Below, piece after piece: positions 24,829 through 33,696 of a stretch of 64,000 nucleotides of DNA. The DNA is from an uncultured Candidatus Saccharibacteria bacterium (GTDB lineage: Bacteria; Patescibacteriota; Saccharimonadia; Saccharimonadales; Saccharimonadaceae), in assembly GCA_938017675.1 (NCBI GenBank), contig CALIJB010000025.1, positions 1 to 64,000 of the forward strand, written 5' to 3'. The stretch's first letter is position 1, and each line of letters opens with the position of its first letter. The translations under genes were made by a program, and so were the position numbers. A model generated the notes under the pieces. It did not search any database and was not told where the DNA came from. It was given only the letters and a program-made list of their open reading frames with translations.

Positions 24829-26103
24829 ATGTTCAAAAAGTATATCAAGAAGAAGCTTCAAAAGTATGTTGTTAAGTACTTTGAGCTGCATCCGCATGTC
24901 AGATTGATAGTTGTGGCTGGCAGTGTTGGCAAAACTAGCACCAAGCGTGCTCTCGGCAGATTATTATCGCAGCGTTTTCGCGTCCGCATGCATGAGGGCA
25001 ATTATAATTCAGAAGTGTCGGCGCCATTGGCGATTCTAGGCATTAACTTACCAGAGAGACTGCATAGCCCATTGGCGTGGCTAGGTGTTTTTAGGGCAGC
25101 GCATCGCCGCGTCTATAGTCCGGCGGATGTCGACGTCATTATCCAAGAATTAGGCGTTGATCATCCAGGCGAGATGATGGATTTCGGCACTTACTTGCGG
25201 CCGAATATTGCGCTGGTTACGGCGATAACACCTGAGCATATGGAATTTTTTGGCTCAATTGAACATGTGGCTCAAGAGGAGTTGTTTGTCGCTAAGTTTT
25301 CTGAATATACGCTAATTAACCGCGATGATATCGACGGGCGATTTGCAGATTTTTTGGAATCGGCGAACTTTAGTACTTATGGCACGACTGGGTTGGCGGA
25401 GTTTCGCTTTGAGCAGCAGCAACTTGATGAAAATGGTTACAGGGGCACGGTCATTGCTCCTAACGATATTCGTTTTCCTGCTACTATTAAAGTAGTGGGC
25501 GAGCATAGCTTGCGCCCGATCATGGGGGCGGTTGGCGCGGCAATGATGCTCGGACTGCCAGTAGAAGATATAATACGCGGATTGTCGCTCCTCAAGCCAG
25601 TGCCAGGGCGGATGAATTTGCTGCGTGGCATTGGCGGCGTGACTATTATAGACGACACTTATAATTCTAGCCCGGCAGCGGCTCAGGCGGCGTTGCGAAC
25701 TCTATACGAGTTCACGGATGTACCGAGTCGTGTGGCTGTTTTTGGTGATATGCTAGAGCTTGGCGGCAGCAGCCAGGCCGAGCACGAGAAGCTCGGTCGC
25801 ATGTGCGATCCGAGTCTTTTGTCGTGGGTGGTAGTCGTCGGCGTGGCGGCGACGCAGTATCTAGCGCCGGCGGCCCGTTCGACAGGCTGCCAAGTTCATG
25901 TGGCGCGCAACGCTATCGAAGCTGGCGAGTTCGTCCGTTCAATAACCGAGCCGGGGACGGTAGTGCTAGTCAAAGGCTCGCAGAACGAAATATTCCTCGA
26001 AGAATGCGTTAAGGTGCTCTGCGACATGACCGAGGACGCTGAATTAGTCCGCCAAAGCGATAAATGGCTAGCTATCAAAGATAAATATTTCCAGCAATTT
26101 TAA
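24829..26103 (+). CDS. murF: MurF-like Mur ligase
   Basis: 424 residues, close to MurF length, although the N-terminal domain seems short. MurF adds D-Ala-D-Ala to UDP-MurNAc-tripeptide. Motifs: ATP loop VVAGSVGKTSTKRALG, EGNYNSEVSAPL, AITPEHMEFFGS, and GGVTIIDDTYNSSPAAAQAAL. The protein starts almost at the ATP loop, so the usual UDP-binding N-domain is reduced; a related Mur ligase function is possible. Leaderless (TATGAT 24817-24822, 6 nt). Next to the CHAP peptidoglycan enzyme. Confidence 0.82.
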   Translation: MFKKYIKKKLQKYVVKYFELHPHVRLIVVAGSVGKTSTKRALGRLLSQRFRVRMHEGNYNSEVSAPLAILGINLPERLHSPLAWLGVFRAAHRRVYSPADVDVIIQELGVDHPGEMMDFGTYLRPNIALVTAITPEHMEFFGSIEHVAQEELFVAKFSEYTLINRDDIDGRFADFLESANFSTYGTTGLAEFRFEQQQLDENGYRGTVIAPNDIRFPATIKVVGEHSLRPIMGAVGAAMMLGLPVEDIIRGLSLLKPVPGRMNLLRGIGGVTIIDDTYNSSPAAAQAALRTLYEFTDVPSRVAVFGDMLELGGSSQAEHEKLGRMCDPSLLSWVVVVGVAATQYLAPAARSTGCQVHVARNAIEAGEFVRSITEPGTVVLVKGSQNEIFLEECVKVLCDMTEDAELVRQSDKWLAIKDKYFQQF

Positions 26104-26150
26104 TCGTGTGTATAATAGGTTTAAGTTAAGGAGTAAAGGAGCAGCTAGCA

Positions 26151-27515
26151 ATGAAACAAGACGGTGCGCCAAAGAAGCCGAAAACCACTAAAAAGAGGGT
26201 TTCTGACAAGCCCAAAACCAAGACCAAAACCGAGACCAGTAAAAAAGCTAAAGTTTCAACAAGCACGACAGCGCCAGCGTCAGTAGCCGCCGAACAATCC
26301 GCTGCAAAATCCAATGCTGTAGCAGAACAGCCAGCCGTCGCTCCGGTTGTTGCCAACCAGACTGTGGCTCAACCTATAGCTCAGCCAGTGTTGCCGCCGC
26401 AGATGGCGATGGGCCAGCGAAAGTCTAAAGCAGGCTTGATTATTGCTATTTGCGCCGCAGTATTAGTTGTGCTGCTGGCGATTGCTGGCGCTACTGCTTA
26501 TGCGTTTTATCAGAAGCCAGAAAACGTCTTGCTCGATGCAGTTAGCAAATTGCCGCTCGCTACCAAAGTCTCGACTAAAACCACAGTGAACTCAAACTTT
26601 TCTTATGAAGCTGACGGCGTGAACATTAAGTTCAAAAAATTTACATTTGATACTGGCGCTGAAAATACGCCGAAATTTGACGCAAATGCCGAGTTGGCTT
26701 TGGAGGTGAATGGCAAGGAGCTGTCTCTCAAGGCTAGCGGTTTGGCAACTGACAACGGTACAGTCTATTTCAAGGTTGACAATATCGTATCAAGCATCAA
26801 GGAAACGTTGTCTATTCTACATCAAAAGCTGCCAGCTCAGGCTGAAAAACACCTGAAAAAGATTGACGGTAAATGGGCAAAATATTCGCTAGCTGATGTT
26901 CGCAAACAGGATAAAAAATCAGCCGATCAGTTGCAGTGTGTGATTGATGCTTACAAAAAATACTCCAAAGACGACAAAGCTAAGCATCAAATTTCCAGCG
27001 TTTACAAGAAACATTCATTTATAATTATCGACAAAGAAGTTAAGTCGCAAAATGGTAATTTTGGCTACGACGTATCAGTTGATGACGACAAAGCAGAGGC
27101 TTTCTGGAAGGATTTTCGAGAAACCTCTTTCGCTAAAAGCGTTGAATCTTGCGCGCCGAACGTTTCGTCTTCGTCATCTGATACTTACAAGTCTGCAAAA
27201 AAAGCCAAATCAAAAGCTGACGCTACCATGACCGTTTGGGTGTCGCAATGGTCGCATGAACTGCGCGGCGTTGACGTTAAGGCTACTAACCTTAAGACCG
27301 ATAGCCATTCCGACAAAAACTACAATGTTAGCGCCAAGACAATTATTGATTTTAGCAAAGGTTCGCAGGTCGCTGTTCCAAGCGACGCCATAAGCGCTGA
27401 AGAGTGGGCAAGGACAATCAGCCAATCTTTTCAGTCGGTAGCTGGCAGTAGTCGTCTACCTGCGCCAACCGTCGATACCGATAATGACTTAGACTATGAC
27501 GATTATGATGACTAA
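26151..27515 (+). CDS. Large membrane-anchored protein with Lys/Ala-rich N-terminus
   Basis: 454 residues, family not recognised. Residues 1-90 are Lys/Thr/Pro then Ala/Val/Gln-rich (cytoplasmic); a transmembrane helix lies near 96-122; the rest is an extracellular beta-rich domain with many Lys/Asp pairs and repeated KxSxK patterns, resembling LppX/LolA-type or substrate-carrying lipoprotein folds only vaguely. It ends in an acidic Asp/Tyr tail (DNDLDYDDYDD). Translation uses AAGGAG-type sites before ATG 26151. Confidence 0.8.
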   Translation: MKQDGAPKKPKTTKKRVSDKPKTKTKTETSKKAKVSTSTTAPASVAAEQSAAKSNAVAEQPAVAPVVANQTVAQPIAQPVLPPQMAMGQRKSKAGLIIAICAAVLVVLLAIAGATAYAFYQKPENVLLDAVSKLPLATKVSTKTTVNSNFSYEADGVNIKFKKFTFDTGAENTPKFDANAELALEVNGKELSLKASGLATDNGTVYFKVDNIVSSIKETLSILHQKLPAQAEKHLKKIDGKWAKYSLADVRKQDKKSADQLQCVIDAYKKYSKDDKAKHQISSVYKKHSFIIIDKEVKSQNGNFGYDVSVDDDKAEAFWKDFRETSFAKSVESCAPNVSSSSSDTYKSAKKAKSKADATMTVWVSQWSHELRGVDVKATNLKTDSHSDKNYNVSAKTIIDFSKGSQVAVPSDAISAEEWARTISQSFQSVAGSSRLPAPTVDTDNDLDYDDYDD

Positions 27516-27557
27516 TCACTAGAGCTAGTCGTGCTCTATCTGTTATACTGATATTTG

Positions 27558-29987
27558 ATGAGACACTATAACCCTTCTGAAATTGAGCCGAAATGGCAGC
27601 AAATCTGGGCGGATGACCAGCGTTATCATACGAACGAGTCAAGCGCCAAGCCAAAATACTATGTGACGGGCATGTTTCCGTATCCAAGCGGCGCAGGCAT
27701 GCATACCGGCCACTTTATGGAGCACTCCATTGTCGACGCGGTGGCGCGTTTTCGCCGGGCGCTCGGTTACAACGTAATGTATCCGATTGGCTGGGATAGC
27801 TTTGGCTTGCCGGCCGAGAATTACGCTATCAAAACTGGCCGCAAACCTCGAGAAACTACCGCTGACAATATTGCGAATTTCAAAAAACAATTGCGCAGTG
27901 TCGGTGCTAGTATCGATTGGTCGCGCGAGATTAATACTAGCGACCCAGAATACTACAAATGGACGCAGTGGATATTTACTAAGCTGTTTGAAAAGGATTT
28001 AGCCTACCAGAAAGAATCGCTGCAATGGTGGTGTCCAAAAGACAAGACGGTTCTCGCCAACGAACAGGTGATTGACGGCAAATGTTGGCGCTGCGACTCG
28101 GTGGTTGTCAAGAAATCGATGAAACAGTGGTTCTTCCGGATTACCGCTTATGCCGAGCAGCTGCTTGCCGAGCTGCCAGAGATGGATTGGCCAGACAAAA
28201 TCAAAATTGCGCAGACTAACTGGATTGGCAAAAGCGAAGGCGCTGAGATTACTTTTCAAGTTGATGGCAGCGATGATACGATAACCGTTTTCTCAACGCG
28301 TCCTGATACGATTTTTGGCGCAACCTTTCTGGTGTTAGCGCCCGAGCATCCATTAGCGCGCACGCTGCTAACCGATGAAACGCGTGAATTGGTCGAGAAC
28401 TATATTAATGATGCCGTCAAGAAATCAGAGATTGAACGCAGCAACGACACCAAAGAAAAAACAGGTGTTTTTAGCGGCAGTTATGCTATCAACCCGGCGA
28501 CTGGCCAAAAGATCCCGATTTGGATTGCCGATTACGTACTGGGGGGCTATGGCACTGGTGCGGTGATGGGCGTGCCAGCGCATGACGACCGTGACTTTGC
28601 TTTTGCTGAAAAATTTGAGCTGCCAGTCGTTGAGGTAATTGAGCGGCCTGAGGATGATATCGATACTGACGCTTGTTATCACGGCGAAGGGGTTTTGGTG
28701 AATTCTGGCGCTTTTGACGGTACGCGCAGCGAGGATGCTCGCGAGCAAATTGTCGCTTGGCTCGAGCAAGAGGGCAAAGGTAAGTCGCAAATTACTTACA
28801 AAATGCGCGATTGGCTGATCAGCCGCCAGCGCTATTGGGGTGCGCCGATTCCGATTATTTATTGTCCGGAGCACGGTACGGTACCAGTCCCAGAAAGTGA
28901 TTTGCCAGTATTACTGCCGGATGTTGATGATTTCCAGCCGCGCGGTGATGGCAAGTCAGTCTTGGCGGCGCAAGAAGACTGGGTGCAGACGACTTGTCCG
29001 GTTTGCGGCTCCCCAGCTCGGCGCGAAACTGACACGATGGATGGTTATGCTTGCAGTAGCTGGTATCTGCTGCGGTATACCGATCCGCATAATACGCAGC
29101 AGGCCTGGGCGCCAGACAAGGCAAATTACTGGGCGCCGCTCGATATGTATGTCGGCGGCGATCACGCGACGGCCCATTTGCTGTATGTACGCTTTTGGAC
29201 GCATGTCTTTCGCGAGCTCGGGTTGACGGATTTTGCCGAGCCAGTTAAAAAGTTAGTTTACCATGGTTTGATTCAAGCCGAGGACGGCCGCAAAATGAGC
29301 AAAAGCCTCGGCAATGTCGTTGATCCACTCGAAGTCATCAACGCCGGCTATGGCGCTGACGCCCTGCGCACATTTGAACTATTTTTGGGGCCAATCAACG
29401 AGAACTCTAGCTGGAACAGCCGCGGCATTGCTGGTGTTTATCGTTTTCTTAATCGCTTGTGGACGCTGGTGCAAGAATTTGACGACAGCGACAAAACTGG
29501 CACGTCTGATGCTCAGAAGCTTGATACTATTATTAATTCTACTACCAAAAAAGTCACCGATGACATTCATCGGCTCAGCTTTAATACGGCGATTGCAGCA
29601 CTGATGGAGTGTGTGAATGATTTGTACAAATTGAAAGTGGCGGGCTACAGCGAAGATTGGCGCCCGCATCTCAAGACGCTAGTGCAATTGGTACAGCCGT
29701 TTGCGCCGCACATGGCTGCCGAATTGTGGCAGCAGCTTGGCGAAACTTCGCAGCTCGATTTTGCCGCTTGGCCTGCTTGGGATAATGCTAAGATCGTTAG
29801 CGACAGCTTGCTCATTATCGTGCAGGTCAACGGTAAGCTGCGCGCTAAACTCGAGGTCGCTGCTGATACTAGCGAAGAGCAGATCAAGGAGCTAGCGCTA
29901 GCTGACGCCAACGTCCAGAAATTCGTGCTGGCTGAGCCGAAGAAGATTATCTACGTCAAGGGTAAGCTTATTAATATTGTGGCGTGA
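27558..29987 (+). CDS. leuS: Leucyl-tRNA synthetase
   Basis: 809 residues, normal for bacterial LeuRS. Class I signatures: MFPYPSGAGMHTGH (HIGH-like, about 38-52) and KMSKS (GRKMSKSLGN, near 580). The CP1 editing domain carries STRPDTIFGATF and the GTGAVMGVPAHDDRD motif with the editing Asp. A zinc-type cluster CPVCGSPARRETDTMD lies in the middle. TATACT (27544-27549) lies 8 nt before ATG 27558, so the mRNA has little or no leader; an in-frame TTG at 27555 is less likely. Confidence 0.97.
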   Translation: MRHYNPSEIEPKWQQIWADDQRYHTNESSAKPKYYVTGMFPYPSGAGMHTGHFMEHSIVDAVARFRRALGYNVMYPIGWDSFGLPAENYAIKTGRKPRETTADNIANFKKQLRSVGASIDWSREINTSDPEYYKWTQWIFTKLFEKDLAYQKESLQWWCPKDKTVLANEQVIDGKCWRCDSVVVKKSMKQWFFRITAYAEQLLAELPEMDWPDKIKIAQTNWIGKSEGAEITFQVDGSDDTITVFSTRPDTIFGATFLVLAPEHPLARTLLTDETRELVENYINDAVKKSEIERSNDTKEKTGVFSGSYAINPATGQKIPIWIADYVLGGYGTGAVMGVPAHDDRDFAFAEKFELPVVEVIERPEDDIDTDACYHGEGVLVNSGAFDGTRSEDAREQIVAWLEQEGKGKSQITYKMRDWLISRQRYWGAPIPIIYCPEHGTVPVPESDLPVLLPDVDDFQPRGDGKSVLAAQEDWVQTTCPVCGSPARRETDTMDGYACSSWYLLRYTDPHNTQQAWAPDKANYWAPLDMYVGGDHATAHLLYVRFWTHVFRELGLTDFAEPVKKLVYHGLIQAEDGRKMSKSLGNVVDPLEVINAGYGADALRTFELFLGPINENSSWNSRGIAGVYRFLNRLWTLVQEFDDSDKTGTSDAQKLDTIINSTTKKVTDDIHRLSFNTAIAALMECVNDLYKLKVAGYSEDWRPHLKTLVQLVQPFAPHMAAELWQQLGETSQLDFAAWPAWDNAKIVSDSLLIIVQVNGKLRAKLEVAADTSEEQIKELALADANVQKFVLAEPKKIIYVKGKLINIVA

Positions 29988-30199
29988 TTCCGTCCTTGCA
30001 AACTTACAAATGGCAAGTAGCGGTTTCTAGCCCTATACGCTATTACTTTGTTCATGACTCATAGTCTCATTATAACATAACCGATATAAAAAGTCAATAA
30101 TTAAAATACGATAACACTACAATGTCAAATACTTGAGAAAAGCCTCGCTTTAGCGTATAATACTACTAAGCTTATACAAACCGAGAAGGAGAACATTTC
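29988..30199. other. Intergenic region with rpmF promoter
   Basis: No gene seen. TTGAGA (30133-30138), 17-nt spacer and TATAAT (30156-30161) form the promoter for rpmF and nusB, with a leader of about 30 nt carrying a GAAGGAGA Shine-Dalgarno site near 30185-30192. Confidence 0.65.
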
Positions 30200-30346
30200 A
30201 TGGCACAGCCAAAGAAACAATCAAGTCCTCGCAAGACCGGCATGCGTCGCAGTCATCTTGTCGAGAAGTTAGCCAAGCGCGTTAACGGCCATTCGCCAGT
30301 AAAAGTGTTGATTGGCAAGAAAAAATCATCAACCAAGCAGAAATAA
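30200..30346 (+). CDS. rpmF: 50S ribosomal protein bL32
   Basis: 48 residues, short for bL32 (usually 55-65). The N-terminal signature MAQPKKQSSPRKTGMRRSHL is intact. No Cys pairs, so it is the zinc-free (C-minus) form, and the C-terminal part is reduced to a basic tail. GAAGGAGA lies about 8 nt before ATG 30200. First gene of a unit with nusB. Confidence 0.92.
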   Translation: MAQPKKQSSPRKTGMRRSHLVEKLAKRVNGHSPVKVLIGKKKSSTKQK

Positions 30347-30392
30347 CCGTTTCAAACAAAAACGGTGAGATAATAAAAGGAAACAAACGCGA

Positions 30393-30869
30393 ATGGCATC
30401 GAATAGACACCTTGGTCGGATTGTTGCGCTACAAGCGCTATACGAATTGGAATTGCGCCGGCAGTCTGGCGACAACAGTGCCGCGTTAGACGATATCTTG
30501 AAGCGCGATGTCGAGCGTTACCGTTCGGCGATTGACGACATCGCTTTCGTAGAAGGACTGGCTAGCGGTGTTGTTAGCCAGCAGGAGGAGCTTGACCGGC
30601 AGCTGCAACCGATTGCGCCCGAGTGGCCGATTACGCAGATAGCACGGATCGACAGGGTAATCTTGCGGATTGGTCTGTACGAGTTGCTGCATCATCAAGA
30701 TACCGTACCGCCGCGTGTCGCTATCAACGAAGCGATTGAGCTAGCTAAAGCGTTTGGTTCTGATAATTCGAGCAAGTTTGTTAACGGCGTGTTGGGCACG
30801 GCTTATCGCAAATTTGTCGAGGAAGGGTCAGATAATGCCAAAGCCGAAGGCCAACAAAAGCAAGTTTGA
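30393..30869 (+). CDS. nusB: Transcription antitermination protein NusB
   Basis: 158 residues, all-helical. Family features: HLGRIVALQALYELELR at the start, IARIDRVILRIGLYELLH, and PPRVAINEAIELAKAFGSDNSSKFVNGVLG. NusB with S10 (NusE) binds boxA in rRNA leaders and prevents premature termination. Follows rpmF by 46 nt with an AAAGGA site; its end overlaps the Nudix gene by 35 nt. Confidence 0.95.
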   Translation: MASNRHLGRIVALQALYELELRRQSGDNSAALDDILKRDVERYRSAIDDIAFVEGLASGVVSQQEELDRQLQPIAPEWPITQIARIDRVILRIGLYELLHHQDTVPPRVAINEAIELAKAFGSDNSSKFVNGVLGTAYRKFVEEGSDNAKAEGQQKQV

Positions 30870-31344
30870 TCATATACGCAAATATTTAACAAAGTCGCGT
30901 TCGGCGTCTATCCAAGAAATCGTCCGCGAGCCGACCAGCGGCGGCGTGATTTTTCGCCACGGCAAGTCGGGTATCGAGATTTTACTGATTCAGGATGCCA
31001 AAGACCGCTGGACGATTCCCAAAGGCCATATCGAGGAGGGCGAGACAGCTGTGCAGACTGCTCGCCGCGAAATTGGCGAGGAAGCTGGCTTGCACGACGT
31101 CGATATGCTAGGCTGGCTGGGCAAGATTCATTTTCGCTATCGCCGTCTCGACAAGCTCGTTTTGATGACGACGCAGATTTATTTGGTGCGCGTTCGTACC
31201 AGCGGCGATGAAATCCAGAAAGAGGATTGGATGAAAGGCATCAAATGGTTCCCGTTCAACGAGGCGCTCGAGCTGATCGAATACGAAGATATCGCCAAGC
31301 TAATGCTGAAAGCTAAAACGCGGATCCGCCAAGAAAACTTATAA
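30835..31344 (+). CDS. Nudix hydrolase
   Basis: 169 residues from ATG 30835; the longer frame upstream lies inside nusB and is rejected, and GAGGAAGGG sits just upstream. Complete Nudix box: GHIEEGETAVQTARREIGEEAG. Basic N-terminal extension of about 35 residues (MPKPKANKSKFDHIRK). Substrate (nucleotide sugar, diadenosine polyphosphate or oxidised nucleotide) not predictable; the YLVRVRTSGD segment and length recall diadenosine-polyphosphate-type hydrolases. Co-transcribed with nusB and rnc. Confidence 0.9.
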   Translation: MPKPKANKSKFDHIRKYLTKSRSASIQEIVREPTSGGVIFRHGKSGIEILLIQDAKDRWTIPKGHIEEGETAVQTARREIGEEAGLHDVDMLGWLGKIHFRYRRLDKLVLMTTQIYLVRVRTSGDEIQKEDWMKGIKWFPFNEALELIEYEDIAKLMLKAKTRIRQENL

Positions 31345-31371
31345 ACTTACAAAATACGAAAAGGAGGAAAG

Positions 31372-32082
31372 ATGAGTGGTATGCCAACCGGGCCGTACCA
31401 AGATTGGGCGAAGCAGAAATTAGGTTTTGAATATAATGACATTCAGCTTCTGATTACTGCTTTGACGCATCGCAGTTACGTCAATGAGCATAAAAAATCG
31501 GTGAGCGAGCACAATGAGCGCTTGGAATTTCTGGGCGACGCCGTGCTAGAGCTGGTGGTGACGGATTATTTATATAAACATTATAGCGAGCCGGAAGGAA
31601 TCCTGACTAGCTGGCGCGCGGCGCTAGTTAACACCACTAGTAATGCTAAATCTGGCGAAGAGCTTGGTTATGAGCCATTGGTGCGGATGAGCCGCGGCGA
31701 GAAGCATGGCTCCGAGCGGGCGCGCCATCAGATTCTAGCCAATGCTTACGAAGCAGTGATCGGTTCGATTTATTTGGAGCGCGGCTATGATGCCGCGGCG
31801 GCCTTTATCGAGAAGCATACTATCAGCAAACTTGACGGAATTTTAGAGAGCGGCTCTTGGCGCGACCCTAAAAGCCATCTGCAAGAAATCAGCCAGCGCG
31901 TCGACGGCGCTACGCCAGTCTACAAAGTCATCGCCGAAGACGGCCCAGACCACGACAAAGTTTTCACGCTCGGCGCTTATGTTGGCGACAAACTGATGGG
32001 CAAAGGCATCGGCCCTAGCAAACAAGCCGCCCAGCAGCAGGCCGCCCGGGCAGCGCTGGAAGAGTATAAGAAACGACAATAA
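31372..32082 (+). CDS. rnc: Ribonuclease III
   Basis: 236 residues, usual length. Signature NERLEFLGDAVLELVVTDYLY with the catalytic Glu and Asp, a second acidic site in ANAYEAVIGSIYLERGY, and a C-terminal dsRBD (DPKSHLQEISQ ... GPSKQAAQQQAARAAL). RNase III cuts double-stranded RNA in rRNA precursors and mRNAs; it is a natural candidate for processing the strongly folded transcripts encoded nearby. AAGGAGG site before ATG 31372. Confidence 0.96.
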   Translation: MSGMPTGPYQDWAKQKLGFEYNDIQLLITALTHRSYVNEHKKSVSEHNERLEFLGDAVLELVVTDYLYKHYSEPEGILTSWRAALVNTTSNAKSGEELGYEPLVRMSRGEKHGSERARHQILANAYEAVIGSIYLERGYDAAAAFIEKHTISKLDGILESGSWRDPKSHLQEISQRVDGATPVYKVIAEDGPDHDKVFTLGAYVGDKLMGKGIGPSKQAAQQQAARAALEEYKKRQ

Positions 32083-32086
32083 AAAA

Positions 32087-32105
32087 GCCTGTTTCCAGGC
32101 ATAAA
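32087..32105 (+). terminator. Possible terminator of the rnc operon
   Basis: GCCTG-TTTC-CAGGC hairpin just after the rnc stop, without a long T run. Weak. Confidence 0.4.
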
Positions 32106-32128
32106 ACTATTAACTAATTTGAAGTTGT

Positions 32129-32187
32129 GATTGCCCGCAGCCGGACTGCGCAGGAGCTAGGCTCGACTGCGGGCAATCCGGCTGCGG
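32129..32187 (-). ncRNA. Bistable 3' RNA element of structured locus A
   Basis: Two strong stems share one arm. Stem 1 pairs 32129-32140 (GATTGCCCGCAG) with 32167-32178 perfectly (12 bp). Stem 2 pairs 32135-32145 (CCGCAGCCGGA) with 32177-32187 perfectly (11 bp). Positions 32135-32140 belong to both, so only one can form in full. The element starts immediately after the stop codon of the minus-strand gene and no T run follows, so it may be a 3' stabiliser or switch rather than a simple terminator. Confidence 0.6.
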
Positions 32188-32460
32188 TCAGTTGTTATTT
32201 TTCCCACGCTTGTTCTCCAAAACAAGTACAAAGAGAACAGGAGCGGCCATCACTTCATAAACGGCGAAGAAAAACCCGAACGCCGCAATTATGAACGTGA
32301 GATTTGAGCTATTCACTAGTCGCCACGTCTCAACGTGGCTGCCGGTAGTCACGATGGTCGCAACCCAAAAGAGCCACTCGTGACGGTTGCGGGTGGTTGC
32401 CAGTCGCACAGCCGCGACCGGGGCGACGATGGCGATGGTGACGATGATTACGGTAAGCAT
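32188..32460 (-). CDS. Structured locus A: small two- or three-helix membrane protein
   Basis: 90 residues from ATG 32460, chosen because a strong GGAGGAG site lies directly upstream; the frame is open to 32490. Three hydrophobic segments (LTVIIVTIAIVAPVAAV; WLFWVATIVTT; LTFIIAAFGFFFAVYEVMAAPVLFVLVL) and a basic, Asn-rich end. Not recognised. The coding RNA contains perfect hairpins, for example 32332-32349 (7-bp stem, 4-nt loop). Expressed from the TGATA-type promoter at 32531-32566 through a folded leader. High GC compared with intergenic surroundings. One of four related loci. Confidence 0.7.
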   Translation of the reverse strand: MLTVIIVTIAIVAPVAAVRLATTRNRHEWLFWVATIVTTGSHVETWRLVNSSNLTFIIAAFGFFFAVYEVMAAPVLFVLVLENKRGKNNN

Positions 32461-32530
32461 GTCTCCTCCTTCGGAAACTCGCTCAGACAAGGGACGACTT
32501 TTCGCCCCTTACAAGCCCGAGCGAAAAGCT
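32461..32530 (-). ncRNA. Folded 5' leader of structured locus A
   Basis: The minus-strand leader has an outer stem (CGCTC with GAGCG) around an inner 9-bp hairpin (AAGGGGCGA with TCGTCCCTT, one G-T pair, loop AAAG), then GGAGGAG and the ATG. Locus B has the same layout: outer stem, inner hairpin GGGCGA-AAG-TCGCCC, then GGAGG. Confidence 0.6.
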
Positions 32531-32566
32531 TGATACTTATATATCACGCATGAATCGCCGCGTCAA
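32531..32566 (-). promoter_or_regulatory. Promoter/operator of structured locus A
   Basis: On the minus strand: TTGACG (32566-32561), 14 nt, then TGATATATAAGTATCA (32546-32531), which contains the -10 TATATA at the 17-nt distance. The near-palindrome TGATA...TATCA recurs at loci B, C and D at identical spacing. Confidence 0.75.
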
Positions 32567-32721
32567 CGGTTTTCGCAATTATTTCGCAAAAATTGCAAAT
32601 TTTAAGTATTTTTGAGCCGTTTTGAGCCTTTTTTGCGCTCTCTAGCGGCGTTTTCTGCCTGAATTGGCCTATGAGGCTAGACTTGAATGAAAAGGTGTCT
32701 AGGTAGCGCTTAGGCGCTTTG

Positions 32722-32750
32722 TTGACATTTTACCCGTAACACGCTAGAAT
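32722..32750 (+). promoter_or_regulatory. Promoter of rpsP
   Basis: TTGACA (32722-32727), 17-nt spacer, TAGAAT (32745-32750). The leader is about 45 nt and contains AAAGGAAG near 32785. The upstream part of this gap (32567-32720) holds no gene. Confidence 0.8.
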
Positions 32751-32801
32751 ATGACAGAAGTAACAATAGTACTAACGTGAAGTAAAGGAAGTTTTAATTT
32801 T

Positions 32802-33164
32802 ATGCTCGCAATTCGTTTGCAACGTTTGGGCCGCAAGGCTTATCCGGTATACCGCGTCGCCGTCCAGGAAGCGCAGCGCCACCCATCGAGCGGCCGCGTG
32901 GTTGCTTATGTCGGTAGCTACAACCCGCATACCAAAGACGCTAATATCAATGCCGAGGCTGCTCAAAAATACCTTGATAACGGCGCTCAACCGACGCCGC
33001 GCGTTGCGAAGTTGCTAAAAGAAGCTGGCGTCAAGCTGCCGAAATGGGTTAAAGAGTTCCAGGGCGGCAAGACCAAAGCGGTCAAGAATACTGAAAAGTT
33101 GCGCAAGAACCAACCGAAAGAAGAGCCAGCTGCCGAAGAGACAGAAGCTCCAGCTGAAGCCTAA
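32802..33164 (+). CDS. rpsP: 30S ribosomal protein bS16
   Basis: 120 residues. Core bS16 (MLAIRLQRLGRKAYPVYRVAVQEAQRHP, then VGSYNPHTKD and ALKWL-like region KYLDNGAQPT) occupies the first 80 residues; the rest is a Lys/Glu/Ala-rich tail, common in extended bS16. Begins the familiar rpsP-khpA-trmD series, here interrupted by structured locus B on the other strand. Confidence 0.95.
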   Translation: MLAIRLQRLGRKAYPVYRVAVQEAQRHPSSGRVVAYVGSYNPHTKDANINAEAAQKYLDNGAQPTPRVAKLLKEAGVKLPKWVKEFQGGKTKAVKNTEKLRKNQPKEEPAAEETEAPAEA

Positions 33165-33182
33165 CGCTTTTAATTACGAACT

Positions 33183-33217
33183 AACGCGCTCTAACTGCAT
33201 GGCTGGGGCGCGTTTTT
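33183..33217 (+). terminator. Terminator after rpsP
   Basis: AACGCGC pairs with GCGCGTT (7 bp, 18-nt loop), followed by T residues. khpA downstream therefore likely has its own or read-through transcription. Confidence 0.65.
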
Positions 33218-33288
33218 CGATTTCATAGCAAAAGCATGTTACAATAAAAGTACGATAGTAACCGTGTGACCGCAAAGGAGGAGATACC

Positions 33289-33696
33289 GTGGGCATGTCG
33301 ACCATTGACCAGGAATTTGTCGAATATATCGTAAAATCACTAGTAGGACATCCAGACGATGTGGTTGTTGACCGGATTGTCGATGAGAAGGGCGTTTTGC
33401 TGACACTAACTGTTAATCCAGAAGATTTGGGCCGGGTGATTGGCCGCCGCGGCTCGACCGCGCAAGGGCTGCGCACGCTGCTGCGGGCGTTGGGTGCTAA
33501 AAATACCGCTCATTACAACCTGAAAATCGTCAATAATGACGACCGCGAGGACACAGATTCGGCCGTCGTGGATAATGATGTGGAAAACGCCACTAGTGAT
33601 TCTGTGGAAAATGACGCAGAAAACGCAGAAACCGAAAGCGATTTCGCAAAAAAGTCGCGTCAAGAGCTTGCAGAATTGGATGACCTTGATATATAA
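33289..33696 (+). CDS. khpA: KH-domain RNA-binding protein KhpA
   Basis: 135 residues. A compact KH domain (about 1-80) with the type II GxxG-type loop in LGRVIGRRGSTAQGLRTLLRAL; KhpA proteins bind many RNAs and act with KhpB in cell-division control and sRNA function. Typical KhpA is about 75-80 residues; this one has an acidic Asp/Glu/Asn-rich tail of some 50 residues with DVENATSDSVENDAENAE-like repeats. GTG 33289 is preferred because AAAGGAGG (33274-33281) lies 7 nt upstream; ATG 33295 is the alternative. Confidence 0.9.
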   Translation: MGMSTIDQEFVEYIVKSLVGHPDDVVVDRIVDEKGVLLTLTVNPEDLGRVIGRRGSTAQGLRTLLRALGAKNTAHYNLKIVNNDDREDTDSAVVDNDVENATSDSVENDAENAETESDFAKKSRQELAELDDLDI

